Assembly (NCBI RefSeq): GCF_008632335.1
Contig: NZ_VWXX01000012.1
Coordinates: forward strand, 18,501-82,500
Direction: 5' to 3'
Origin: Thiohalocapsa marina
GTDB taxonomy: Bacteria > Pseudomonadota > Gammaproteobacteria > Chromatiales > Chromatiaceae
DNA: 64,000 nt
Both the position numbers and the translations under genes were made by a program. A model generated the notes under the pieces. It did not search any database. It saw only the letters and a list, made by a program, of their open reading frames with translations, and was not told the origin of the DNA. Positions 30,149-38,657 of the stretch are shown piece by piece; within the stretch, counting starts at the first letter, position 1; every line of letters begins with the position of its first letter.

Positions 30149-30718
30149 CTAGGCAAAGAGGCCGGCGACGTCGACGTCCTTACGCGCGGCCTGGAACTCC
30201 AGCAACTCAAAGGGCCTGAAGCCGAACAGCCGCGCAACCAGCAGATCCGGGAACTGCTCCCGCCGGATGTTGTTCAGGTTGACGCTCTCGTTGTACAGCT
30301 CCCGGCGGTCGGCAATGGTGTCCTCCAGTTGCGAGATGCGCTGGGACAACTGCTGAAAGCTCTGGTTGGCCTTCAGGTCCGGGTAGTTCTCGGCCAGGGC
30401 CAGCAACCGGTCCAGGCCGATGCGCAGTTCCGTCTCGGCGCTGCCCAGGCCTTGCACATCGCCCCGCGCCTGGGCGCTGAACACCTCGCTGCGGGCGCGC
30501 ACCACCCGTTCCAGGGTCTCCTGCTCGTAGCTCATGTACTCCTTGCACACCGCCACCAGCTTGGGCAACTCATCATGCCGCTGCTTCAACGACACATCGA
30601 TGTTCGACCAGGCCTTGCCCACCGTATGCTTCAGCCGCACCAGATTGTTGTAGATCACCACCCCATACAGGGCCACGATGACCCCAAGGCACAGAAGGAC
30701 TATCAGCGTCAGGTTCAT
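30149..30718 (-). CDS. lemA: LemA family protein
   Basis: A 189-residue protein with one N-terminal membrane anchor (LTLIVLLCLGVIVALYGVVIY) and a long helical bundle. The family pattern is complete: YNNLVRLKHTVGKAWSNIDVSLKQRHDELPKLV in overlapping blocks, LALAENYPDLKANQSFQQL, and RELYNESVNLNNIRREQFPDLLVARLFGF. LemA proteins are widespread membrane proteins of unknown role. It starts the pair with the GIDE-domain gene. ATG 30718 is chosen because it places the anchor at the very N-terminus; ATG 30748 is the alternative. Confidence 0.92.
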   Translation of the reverse strand: MNLTLIVLLCLGVIVALYGVVIYNNLVRLKHTVGKAWSNIDVSLKQRHDELPKLVAVCKEYMSYEQETLERVVRARSEVFSAQARGDVQGLGSAETELRIGLDRLLALAENYPDLKANQSFQQLSQRISQLEDTIADRRELYNESVNLNNIRREQFPDLLVARLFGFRPFELLEFQAARKDVDVAGLFA

Positions 30719-30880
30719 GGGCCACCCTGTGTTGTGTTCGTTGTGCATCAGCGAGTCCCCCGGTCTGCGGTTGGCGTCGAGGCCAGCAACGCAGAGGAGA
30801 CGGGTTGCCCTGATTATATACAGCCGTTGTATGAGCTTCAGGCTGTCGCGGTTTGGGCGGCGAAGGAAACCATGGTCGTA

Positions 30881-30944
30881 CCCCGCTGCGCTGCTCGCGT
30901 GCTGATTTTGGCCAGGATGGCCAATAAATCAGCATCTTCCTGGG
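30881..30944 (+). repeat. Interspersed palindromic repeat, copy 2
   Basis: CCCCGC and a short GC stretch, then a long hairpin (TGCTGATTTTGGCCA, loop, TGGCCAATAAATCAGCA at 30900-30934), then TCTTCCTGGG. Compared with the copy at 24040-24080, the outer TGCTGA...AAATCAGCAT and the CCTGGG flank are shared, while this copy has about 20 extra bases in the stem. It lies between lemA and the PEMT-like gene. Confidence 0.5.
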
Positions 30945-30991
30945 CCTGAAGAACGGAAACCTGCGCCAGAAGCCCCTCGAGCCGATCTCGG

Positions 30992-31492
30992 TCAATACAC
31001 CCAAGGCAGAAACTTGCGCACGCGCTGCGCGTAGGCGACATACTCCGGGTGCCGTTCGGTCAGCCAGGCCTCTTCCCGACTGGCCTTGTAGTCGAAGAAC
31101 AGGAAACAGACCGCCAGAAACAGCAGGTGGGACAGGCTCAGATGGTACAGGGTCCAGGCCAGACCAGCGAACAGCAGGCTGGCGTACAGCGGATGCCGGA
31201 CGAGGCCGTAGACCCCGTGCTGCACCAACTGGCTGTGATCCACCGGATAGGGCAGCGGCGTCAGGTAGTCGCGGATATGATGCGAGCCCAGCCCGCCGAA
31301 GACCAGCGCTACCAGGCCCAGCAGCCCTGCGCCCAGCGAGCGCCAGAGCATGGTCGCGTCCATGGCCGCGGCGCCCAGGCCCGGCTGCCACACCGGCAGC
31401 AGAAAAAAGATCGCCATCAGCGCGAATTGCAGCGCCACCAGCCACTCGCCGCGACGGCCCAGGCCGGCGCGTGTGTTTTGCTTGGAAGTCAT
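30992..31492 (-). CDS. PEMT/isoprenylcysteine methyltransferase-like membrane protein
   Basis: A 166-residue integral membrane protein with about four hydrophobic segments. The C-terminal part has the pattern of the ICMT/PEMT superfamily: LVQHGVYGLVRHPLYASLLFAGLAW, then SREEAWLTERHPEYVAYAQRVRKFLPWVY. The His-Pro and the final Glu-rich block bind SAM in characterised relatives. The methyl acceptor is unknown (phospholipid, prenyl or thiol groups are options). It is divergent from the SDR gene, 167 bp apart, and separated from lemA by the palindromic repeat. Confidence 0.85.
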   Translation of the reverse strand: MTSKQNTRAGLGRRGEWLVALQFALMAIFFLLPVWQPGLGAAAMDATMLWRSLGAGLLGLVALVFGGLGSHHIRDYLTPLPYPVDHSQLVQHGVYGLVRHPLYASLLFAGLAWTLYHLSLSHLLFLAVCFLFFDYKASREEAWLTERHPEYVAYAQRVRKFLPWVY

Positions 31493-31659
31493 GACAGATT
31501 GGTCCCGGATCAGTTGTTCATGGCGCAGCGCCGTGCAGAAAGTCTGGCGCGGCCGAAGGAAGGTTTGCCTGCGCCGAGTTTATACGGAAGTGCCCGGCCG
31601 TGCCCGCAGGCACGGGATCCAGTCGGGCCGATCCCGCCACAGACCAGGATCAGGAGGCG

Positions 31660-32547
31660 ATGACCATGAACCAGCAACAGGCCCTGGTGACCGGGGCGAG
31701 TTCCGGACTGGGCAAGGCCGTGTCCAGGGCCCTGGCGGCGCGCGGCCTGCGCGTGCTGATGGTGGCCCGGGATGCCGCCCGCGGACGGGCCGCGCAGGAC
31801 GAGATCGTTGCGGCAACGGGCAACCCGGCGGTTGAGCTGCTGTGCTGCGACCTGTCATCACAGGCGCAGATCCGCGATCTGGCCGCCGCGGTGCGCAGCC
31901 GGGTCGACGCACTGCACCTGCTGATCAACAATGCCGGCACCGCCTTTCCGCGCCACGGGCTGACGGCAGATGGCGTCGAGCGCACCCTGGCCGTCAACCA
32001 TCTGGCGCCCTATCTGCTGACCCGGCTGCTGCTCGATCGGCTCCAGGCCGGCGCCCCGGCGCGCATCGTCAATGTTGGCACGCGCATGAACACCGCCATG
32101 GTCCTCGACGACCTGAACTGGCAGCGCCGACCCTATCGCATGATGCAGGCCTACGGTCAGGCCAAGCTCGGCAATATCCACTTCACCCGCGAGCTGGCGC
32201 GTCGGCTCGCCGGCAGCGGCGTCACTGTCAACTGTGTTTTCCCCGGCGTGTTCCGCTCCAACCTGGGCGGCACCGACGGTGCCCAGGGCCTGTTCTGGCG
32301 CGCCGTGGACCGGCTGCTGGGCTGGGCGCTGAAGACCCCGGAGCAGGCCGCCGAGCGCGTGCTGTACCTGCTGATAGCGGATGCAACCGCGGGTCTCAGC
32401 GGCGCCTATATCGGCGACCGGATGCCTATCAAGGCGCCAGCCCAGGCCGATGATGTCACCGCCAATGCACGGCTCTGGGAACTCAGCGCGGAGATGGTCG
32501 GCCTGCCTGTGGATACCGGGATTCACCGAACCGTTCCAGGATCGTAA
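31660..32547 (+). CDS. Short-chain dehydrogenase/reductase, retinol-dehydrogenase-like
   Basis: A 295-residue NAD(P)-dependent oxidoreductase. TGASSGLG (residues 11-18) is the dinucleotide motif, INNAG the structural motif, and YGQAK the catalytic Tyr/Lys pair. Its long N-terminal blocks (NHLAPYLLTRLLLD, DDLNWQRRPYRMMQAYGQAKLGNIHF) place it with RDH/WWOX-like SDRs. The usual catalytic Ser region VNVSS reads VNVGT, so the serine is missing unless Thr substitutes. AGGAGG directly precedes ATG 31660. It opens the plus-strand acyl-CoA cluster, 114 bp before the MaoC-Pta gene; its substrate is unknown. Confidence 0.9.
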   Translation: MTMNQQQALVTGASSGLGKAVSRALAARGLRVLMVARDAARGRAAQDEIVAATGNPAVELLCCDLSSQAQIRDLAAAVRSRVDALHLLINNAGTAFPRHGLTADGVERTLAVNHLAPYLLTRLLLDRLQAGAPARIVNVGTRMNTAMVLDDLNWQRRPYRMMQAYGQAKLGNIHFTRELARRLAGSGVTVNCVFPGVFRSNLGGTDGAQGLFWRAVDRLLGWALKTPEQAAERVLYLLIADATAGLSGAYIGDRMPIKAPAQADDVTANARLWELSAEMVGLPVDTGIHRTVPGS

Positions 32548-32661
32548 CTGTGCCGTCACAGCGCCCGCGTAGACTATTGTGCAATGCAACAAAACGCGGG
32601 CGGTTCGAGGTCCTGGACGGGGCCGCTGCCCCCGATCGGCCCGCTGCCGGTGGAGTTCCCC

Positions 32662-34092
32662 ATGGCGACCTTCCTCGAAAACAGGACCTTCGACGAGATC
32701 CGGGTCGGACAGACTGCCGAACTGCAGCGGACCCTGACGCGGGACGACGTCGCGCTGTTCAGCAAGGTCTCGGGTGATCTCAATCCCATCCACATGGACG
32801 AGGCCTATGCCCGTGCCCATGGCGCCCAGGGTGTGGTCGGGCACAGCCTCTGGGCCACCGGCCTGATCTCCAGCCTGCTGGCCAATGTCCTGCCCGGCCC
32901 GGGCACCGTCTATCGCAACCAGGACGCGGTTTTCCACCGTCAGGTGGCCCTGGGCGACAGCCTGACGGCGCGGGTGTGGGTGGTGGAGAAAGAGCCTCAG
33001 AACCTGGTGCTGCTGCGCTGCGAGGTGGTCAATCAGCGCGGCGAACCGGTCATGACCGGGCGCGCCGTGGTGGTGGCGCCGACGGAGAAGCTGCGCATCG
33101 AGGCGGCTGCGGCGGCGAAGGTCACGGTGCGCCACCACGACAGCTTCAACGCGCTGTTCGACAAGGTGGCGCCGCTGCCGCCGATCCCGACCGCCGTCGT
33201 GCATCCGGTGGACCAGGTCTCCCTGGCGGGGGCCATGGAGGCCGCCGAAAGCACCTTCGTCGAGCCCATCCTGATCGGCCCCGCATGCCGCATCCGCGCG
33301 GTCGCCGAGCAGGCGGGCATCGATCTGGCCGGGACGGAGATCATCGATGTCGAGCACAGCCATGCCGCTGCCGAGCGTGCCGTGGCCCTGGTGCGCGAGG
33401 GGCGCGCCGAGATCCTGATGAAGGGCAGCCTGCACACCGACGAGGTCCTGGGCGCGGTGTTGCACAAGGCCAGCGGCATCCGCACGGAACGGCGCATCAG
33501 CCACATCTTCGTCATGGACGTGCCCACCTATCCGCGCCTGCTGCTGGTGTCGGATGCCGCGGTGAACATCGACCCGGATCTGGATGCAAAGCGCGACATC
33601 TGTCAGAACGCCATCGATCTGGCGCACACCCTGGGCATCGCGCAACCCAGGGTCGCCGTGCTGTCCGCCGTCGAGACCATTCGGCCCAGGATCCAGTCGA
33701 CCCTGGATGCGGCCGCGCTGTGCAAGATGGCGGACCGCGGGCAAATCGTCGGCGGCATCCTCGACGGCCCCCTGGCCCTGGACAACGCCATCAACCTGGA
33801 GGCGGCCCGCATCAAGAAGATCAGCTCCGAGGTGGCCGGCGTCGCCGATGTGCTCATTGCGCCCGATCTCGAGGCCGGCAACATCCTGGCCAAGCAGCTG
33901 ATCTTTCTGGCCAATGCCGAGGCCGCCGGCATCGTCCTGGGCGCCCGCGTGCCCATCGTGCTGACCTCCCGCGCCGACAGCGTGCGCACGCGCCGGGCCT
34001 CGGCGGCCACCGCAGTGCTGCATGCCCACGCCTTGCGTCAAGGCGCGCCGGTCGCCGACATGGCCATCGAAGCGGCCCCGGAAACGGCCTGA
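32662..34092 (+). CDS. MaoC-like enoyl-CoA hydratase / phosphate acyltransferase fusion
   Basis: A 476-residue bifunctional protein. Residues about 1-150 form a hot-dog (MaoC) domain with the hydratase motif DLNPIHMDEAYA and GVVGHSLWATGL. Residues about 165-465 are a phosphotransacetylase/phosphotransbutyrylase domain (EILMKGSLHTDEVL, ISHIFVMDVP, GGILDGPLALDNAI, VADVLIAPDLEAGNILAKQL). The fusion could hydrate an enoyl-CoA and convert acyl-CoA plus phosphate to acyl phosphate. ATG 32662 gives the conserved start MATFLENRTFDEI. ackA follows after a 12-bp-period repeat tract, and FabI and a PHA-synthase-like gene come next. Confidence 0.93.
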   Translation: MATFLENRTFDEIRVGQTAELQRTLTRDDVALFSKVSGDLNPIHMDEAYARAHGAQGVVGHSLWATGLISSLLANVLPGPGTVYRNQDAVFHRQVALGDSLTARVWVVEKEPQNLVLLRCEVVNQRGEPVMTGRAVVVAPTEKLRIEAAAAAKVTVRHHDSFNALFDKVAPLPPIPTAVVHPVDQVSLAGAMEAAESTFVEPILIGPACRIRAVAEQAGIDLAGTEIIDVEHSHAAAERAVALVREGRAEILMKGSLHTDEVLGAVLHKASGIRTERRISHIFVMDVPTYPRLLLVSDAAVNIDPDLDAKRDICQNAIDLAHTLGIAQPRVAVLSAVETIRPRIQSTLDAAALCKMADRGQIVGGILDGPLALDNAINLEAARIKKISSEVAGVADVLIAPDLEAGNILAKQLIFLANAEAAGIVLGARVPIVLTSRADSVRTRRASAATAVLHAHALRQGAPVADMAIEAAPETA

Positions 34093-34105
34093 CTCCCGTC
34101 ATTCG

Positions 34106-34177
34106 GCCCACCGTCAGGCCCGCCACGAGCCCCGCCACGAGCTCCACCGTCAGCCCCACCACTAGCCGCACCAGACG
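34106..34177 (+). repeat. Degenerate 12-bp tandem repeat, six units
   Basis: Six consecutive 12-mers: GCCCACCGTCAG, GCCCGCCACGAG, CCCCGCCACGAG, CTCCACCGTCAG, CCCCACCACTAG, CCGCACCAGACG. The tract fills most of the spacer before ackA and ends 6 bp before its ATG, leaving no room for a Shine-Dalgarno. Confidence 0.75.
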
Positions 34178-34183
34178 CGTGCC

Positions 34184-35374
34184 ATGAGCGAGCAGATCCT
34201 GACACTCAATGCCGGTTCATCCAGCATCAAGTTCGCCCTCTATCGCGTGCTGGCGGACGACCTGGAACTGACCCTGCGCGGACAGGTCGAGGGCATCGGC
34301 TCGAATCCGCATTTCGTCGCCAGCGCCGCCGACGGCGCGCTGCTCGCGGAGGCCTATCGCGAACCCGCTCCCCCCGGCGCCGGCCACGGTCGGGCGTTCA
34401 GACAGATCTGGGACTGGCTCGGCCAGCAGGCCGGCAGCGACCGGATCCTGGCCATCGGCCACCGGGTCGCCCACGGCGGCGAGGCTTATGCCGAGCCGGT
34501 GCGCATCGACGACCCGGTCCTGCAGACCCTCACCCGCCTGATACCACTGGTGCCGCTGCACCAGCCGCATAACCTGTCGGCAATCCGGCTGGTGGCCGCG
34601 GAGCACCCCGATCTGCCCCAGGTGGCCTGCTTCGACACCGGCTTCCACCAGGGACGGCCTCGGATCAGCGAACAGTTTGCGCTGCCGAGGTCGTTGCTCG
34701 ACCGCGGTCTGAAGCGCTATGGCTTCCATGGATTGTCCTACGCCTTCATCGTGCGTCGCCTGCGCGAACTGGCGCCAGAGATTGCCGATGGCCGCGTCGT
34801 CATCGCCCATCTCGGCAGCGGCTGCAGCATGACCGCGCTCCGCGAGGGGCGCAGCGTCGAGACCACCATGGGCTTCTCGGCCCTGGACGGCGTGCCCATG
34901 GGGACCCGCCCGGGCCTGCTGGACCCGGGCGTGCTGCTGTACCTGATGCGCGAGGACGGGCTCGGGGTGAATGAACTGGAGCGGCTGCTCTACAAGGAAT
35001 CCGGCCTGCTCGGCCTATCCGGGGTCAGCAATGACCTGCGCGACCTGCATCGCAGCGATGATCCGCGCGCCGCCGAGGCCATCGACTACTTCGTCTACCG
35101 CATCGGCCAGACCCTGGGCGCGCTCTGTGCGGCCATCGGCGGCCTGGATGCGCTGGTGTTCACTGCGGGTGTGGGCGAGAACGATGCCGAGGTGCGGGCG
35201 CGGGTCTGCCGCGATGCCGCCTGGCTCGGCATCGATCTCGATGCCGAGGCCAACCGCGTCGGCGCCAGCTGCATCAGCCCGGCGTCCAAGACGCCCTCGG
35301 TCTGGGTCATCCCGACCGACGAGGAGCGCATGATCGCCATGCAGACCCTGCGCGTCGTGCGCGAGACGTCCTGA
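34184..35374 (+). CDS. ackA: Acetate/short-chain acyl kinase AckA
   Basis: It converts acyl phosphate plus ADP to free acid plus ATP (reversibly). The 396-residue protein carries the ASKHA-fold motifs LTLNAGSSSIKF (residues 7-17), RVAHGG, FDTGFH, HLGSGCSM, MGTRPG and FTAGVGEND, matching acetate/propionate kinases; butyrate cannot be excluded given the hydratase/transacylase partner upstream. No Shine-Dalgarno is visible before the ATG, which follows a degenerate repeat tract. FabI begins 62 bp downstream. Confidence 0.95.
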   Translation: MSEQILTLNAGSSSIKFALYRVLADDLELTLRGQVEGIGSNPHFVASAADGALLAEAYREPAPPGAGHGRAFRQIWDWLGQQAGSDRILAIGHRVAHGGEAYAEPVRIDDPVLQTLTRLIPLVPLHQPHNLSAIRLVAAEHPDLPQVACFDTGFHQGRPRISEQFALPRSLLDRGLKRYGFHGLSYAFIVRRLRELAPEIADGRVVIAHLGSGCSMTALREGRSVETTMGFSALDGVPMGTRPGLLDPGVLLYLMREDGLGVNELERLLYKESGLLGLSGVSNDLRDLHRSDDPRAAEAIDYFVYRIGQTLGALCAAIGGLDALVFTAGVGENDAEVRARVCRDAAWLGIDLDAEANRVGASCISPASKTPSVWVIPTDEERMIAMQTLRVVRETS

Positions 35375-35436
35375 GCCACTGATCGAATACCCCACTTCAA
35401 AACCACCCAACGAGCCCCGTTTCTGCCGAGGACTGC

Positions 35437-36219
35437 ATGATGCTGGACCAGGACTATTTCACGCTCGCGGGCAAGCGCGGTCTGATCCTTGGGATCGCCA
35501 ACGAGCACTCCATTGCCTACGGCTGCGCCCGCGCCTTCCGCGCGCTCGGTGCCGAACTGGCCGTCACCTATCTCAACGACAAGGCCAGGCCCTATGTCGA
35601 GCCCTGTGCCCAGGCCGTCGGGGCCGAGCTGTTCCTGCCCTGCGACGTGACCCGGGAGGGTGAACTGGAGGCGGTGTTCGAGGCCATCGACCAGCGCTGG
35701 GGGCGGCTGGACTTCGCCGTGCATTCCATCGCCTTCGCACCCAAGGAGGTGCTGCATGGTCGCCTGACCGACAGCTCCGCCAGCGGCTTCGGTGTCGCCG
35801 TGGATGTCTCGGCGCATTCCTTCCTGCGCATGGCGCGGCTGGCCGAGCCGCTGATGCATGAGGGCGGCTCGCTGTTCGCGATGAGCTTCTACGGGGCCGA
35901 GAAGGTGATCCGGACCTACAACCTGATGGGGCCAGTCAAGGCGGTGCTGGAGTCTTCGGTGCGCTACGTGGCCGACGAGCTGGGTCCCAAGGGCATCCGT
36001 GCCTACGCCCTGTCGCCGGGGCCGCTGGCGACCCGGGCCGCCTCGGGGCTGAAGGACTTCGACGCGCTGATGGCGCAGGCCGCGGAGCGGGCGCCGCTGG
36101 GCCGGCTGGCGACCATCGACGATGTCGGCGCCCTGGCCGCGATGCTGGCAACCCGCACCGGGACCATGCTGACCGGGCAGACCTTGTACTGCGATGGCGG
36201 TTATCACATCAAGGCCTGA
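35437..36219 (+). CDS. fabI: Enoyl reductase, FabI type
   Basis: A 260-residue NAD(P)H-dependent enoyl-ACP(CoA) reductase. Active-site Tyr152, Tyr161, Met164 and Lys168 (MSFYGAEKV, YNLMGPVK) match the FabI Y-x6-Y-xx-M-xxx-K arrangement; HSIAFAP is the family block and GIANEHSIAYG the cofactor loop. A second ATG at 35440 is equally likely. Its location inside an acyl phosphate/PHA-type cluster suggests reduction of a short enoyl thioester (for example crotonyl) rather than bulk fatty acid synthesis, but this is inference. Confidence 0.94.
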   Translation: MMLDQDYFTLAGKRGLILGIANEHSIAYGCARAFRALGAELAVTYLNDKARPYVEPCAQAVGAELFLPCDVTREGELEAVFEAIDQRWGRLDFAVHSIAFAPKEVLHGRLTDSSASGFGVAVDVSAHSFLRMARLAEPLMHEGGSLFAMSFYGAEKVIRTYNLMGPVKAVLESSVRYVADELGPKGIRAYALSPGPLATRAASGLKDFDALMAQAAERAPLGRLATIDDVGALAAMLATRTGTMLTGQTLYCDGGYHIKA

Positions 36220-36257
36220 GCTGGCCTAGTCACACACCCGATTGCTGGAGGCTACCC

Positions 36258-38648
36258 ATGTTCGACCTGGCCAAACTCGCGTCGCCGATCGAGATCACCA
36301 GTTTCGACGGCTGGCCCGGCGCATTCAGAAGCGCCTTTTCCGGGGCCTTGCCCGATGCCTTGTCGGGCAGCGCCGACGAGCACCAGCAGTATGCCCGCGA
36401 TCTCGGCGACCTGCTGCAGACGCATGCCGGTCGTGCGCTGGAGACCGCCCAGAGCAACACCAGTCGCAACCTGCAGACCTGGCAGCAGGTGGCCGCGGCC
36501 ATGGCCACGCCGGCGCTGCTGCAGCACTGGCTGGATTATCTCAGGGATGGCGCCGATCGCTCGGTGCTCTACGCGGATGCCCTGCGTCAGTGTGGCAATC
36601 ACTTCGTCGAACATGAGGAAGGGAGCGACGAGACCGTCTTGAGCTGGGCGCACGAGACCGTCATCGACGGCCATACGCTGCCGCGGCCGGTGAACTACTC
36701 GCTGGTGCGCATCGTGCCGCCGGAGGGCATGCCGGTGCGCGAGGACGGGCGGCCCTACATCATCATCGACCCGCGCGCCGGTCATGGCTCGGGCATCGGC
36801 GGGTTCAAGGACGAGAGCCAGGTCGGTGCCGCCATGCATGGCGGGCATCCGACCTACTTCGTCACCTTCAGTCGTCTGCCGGTCCCTGGCCAGACGCTGG
36901 CCGACGTGACCGCGGCCGAAGCCGAGTTCGTCCGCGAGGTCCGCCGCCGCCACCCGGACTCGCCGAAGCCCATCGTCATCGGCAACTGTCAGGGCGGCTG
37001 GGGTGCCATGCTGCTGGCGGCGACCAACCCGGACATCACCGGCCCGGTGGTGGCCAACGGCGCGCCGCTGTCGTACTGGGCCGGGCAGAAGGGCAAGAAC
37101 CCGATGCGCTACCTCGGCGGTCTGGTCGGCGGCGCCACCTCGGTCCACCTGCTGTCGGACCTGGGCAACGGCGCCTTCGACGGTGCCAACCTGGTGTTCA
37201 ATTTCGAGCGCCTCTCGCCAAGCAATACCTGGTGGGCGAAGTACTACAACCTCTGGGATCGCATCGATACCGAGGTGCCGCGCTTCGTCGGTTTCGAGCG
37301 CTGGTGGAGCAGCTTCTATTTCATGACGCCGGCGGAGATCGCCTGGATCGTCGAGAACCTGTTCGTCGGCAATCGCCTGGGGCGTGGCAGGGCCTTGCTG
37401 AACGAGCGCACCCATCTGGACCTGCGCGATGTCAACTCGCCGATCATCGTCTTCGCCTCCCATGGCGACAACATCACGCCACCGCAGCAGGCCCTGGGCT
37501 GGATCGCCGATCACTACACCGATGTCGACGAGATCCGCGCCCGCGGCCAGCGCATCCTCTACACCCTGCACGAGAGTGTCGGCCATCTGGGCATCTTCGT
37601 CTCCTCATCAGTGGCGAAGCGGGAGCACGGCCAGATCGTCTCCACCCTGAAGGCGATCGAGGCGCTCCGGCCCGGTCTCTACGAGATGGTGATCACCGAC
37701 GAGAAGGGCGAGGGGGTCGACAAGATCTTCCACGTCGCCTTCGCCGAGCGCAGCATCGAGCAGATGATGGAGCAGGCTGGTGGCACCGATTCGGACCGGC
37801 CCTTCGCCACCGTCGCCCGCTTTTCGGAACTGGGCGCCGAGCTCTATGACCTGACCCTGCGGCCCTTCGTGCGCGCCGCGGTCAATCAGGCCAGCGCGGA
37901 CCTGATGGCCAATGCCAGCCCCATGCGCATGCAGCGCTGGCTGCAGAGCGACCGCAACCCCCTGATGCAGGGAGTGGCGCCCCTGGCCGAGCAGGTGCGC
38001 CAGAACCGGCAGGCGGTCTCCGCCGACAACCCGTTTCGACAGATGGAACGGTTTGGCGCCGGTCTGGTCACCCAGTGGTGGGACGGGGTGCGCGATCTGC
38101 AGAACGCCGTGATCGAATGGAACTTCCATCTGCTCTGGGGCGCGCCGGCCACCCAGGCCCTGGGCGAGCGCATGGGTGGCGTGGTCAGCAAGGCCGAGCC
38201 CAAGGAAGACCTGCGTACGCTGGCCACGGTGCAGGACGCGCTCGACCGCATCGACCAGGGCGGTTTCGAGGACGGCGTGATCCGGATGCTGATCTTCATT
38301 GCCCACTCGCGCAAGGAGGTGCGCCGCTCGCGGCTGGAGCGCTCCAACCAGATGCTCATGTCCACCGAGCCCTTTGCCAGCATGAAGCCCAAGGCGCGCG
38401 CCCGGATGATCCACAAGGAGAGCCTGATCGTGGGCTACGAGCCGGAGGCGGCCATGCAGGCGCTGCCGACGCTGATCGGGGACGAGGCGGACCGGCGCCG
38501 GGCAATGGCGCTGTGCGAGTGCATCGCCGGACCCCGCGAGGAGATGTGCGCCCAGACCGTGCTCATGTTGGGCCAGCTGGCACAAGTGCTGGAACTGGAC
38601 GCCTGGGACGGGGGCGACGACGGGGCCGTCGTGCGCAAGGTGGCGTGA
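36258..38648 (+). CDS. DUF3141 protein, PHA-synthase-like alpha/beta hydrolase
   Basis: A 796-residue protein. The core resembles class-type PHA synthases: the nucleophile Cys244 sits in IGNCQGGWGA (G-x-C-x-G-G lipase-like box), Asp404 in SHGDNITPP and His443 in SVGHLG complete the triad. The C-terminal third is a helix-rich DUF3141 extension, including RSRLERSNQMLMSTEPF. Members are annotated as 3-hydroxyalkanoate synthetases, but polymer formation has not, to my knowledge, been shown for this branch. GGAGG lies 6 nt before the ATG. Neighbouring hydratase, reductase and CoA-transferase would fit handling of hydroxyacyl-CoA. Confidence 0.9.
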   Translation: MFDLAKLASPIEITSFDGWPGAFRSAFSGALPDALSGSADEHQQYARDLGDLLQTHAGRALETAQSNTSRNLQTWQQVAAAMATPALLQHWLDYLRDGADRSVLYADALRQCGNHFVEHEEGSDETVLSWAHETVIDGHTLPRPVNYSLVRIVPPEGMPVREDGRPYIIIDPRAGHGSGIGGFKDESQVGAAMHGGHPTYFVTFSRLPVPGQTLADVTAAEAEFVREVRRRHPDSPKPIVIGNCQGGWGAMLLAATNPDITGPVVANGAPLSYWAGQKGKNPMRYLGGLVGGATSVHLLSDLGNGAFDGANLVFNFERLSPSNTWWAKYYNLWDRIDTEVPRFVGFERWWSSFYFMTPAEIAWIVENLFVGNRLGRGRALLNERTHLDLRDVNSPIIVFASHGDNITPPQQALGWIADHYTDVDEIRARGQRILYTLHESVGHLGIFVSSSVAKREHGQIVSTLKAIEALRPGLYEMVITDEKGEGVDKIFHVAFAERSIEQMMEQAGGTDSDRPFATVARFSELGAELYDLTLRPFVRAAVNQASADLMANASPMRMQRWLQSDRNPLMQGVAPLAEQVRQNRQAVSADNPFRQMERFGAGLVTQWWDGVRDLQNAVIEWNFHLLWGAPATQALGERMGGVVSKAEPKEDLRTLATVQDALDRIDQGGFEDGVIRMLIFIAHSRKEVRRSRLERSNQMLMSTEPFASMKPKARARMIHKESLIVGYEPEAAMQALPTLIGDEADRRRAMALCECIAGPREEMCAQTVLMLGQLAQVLELDAWDGGDDGAVVRKVA

Positions 38649-38657
38649 GGCGCGGGC

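Noticed and set aside
32976..34187. Alternative 403-codon frame within the MaoC-Pta gene that continues through the 12-bp repeats
   Set aside because: It is out of frame with a gene showing two intact domains, and its translation is Gly/Arg/Ala-rich without motifs.
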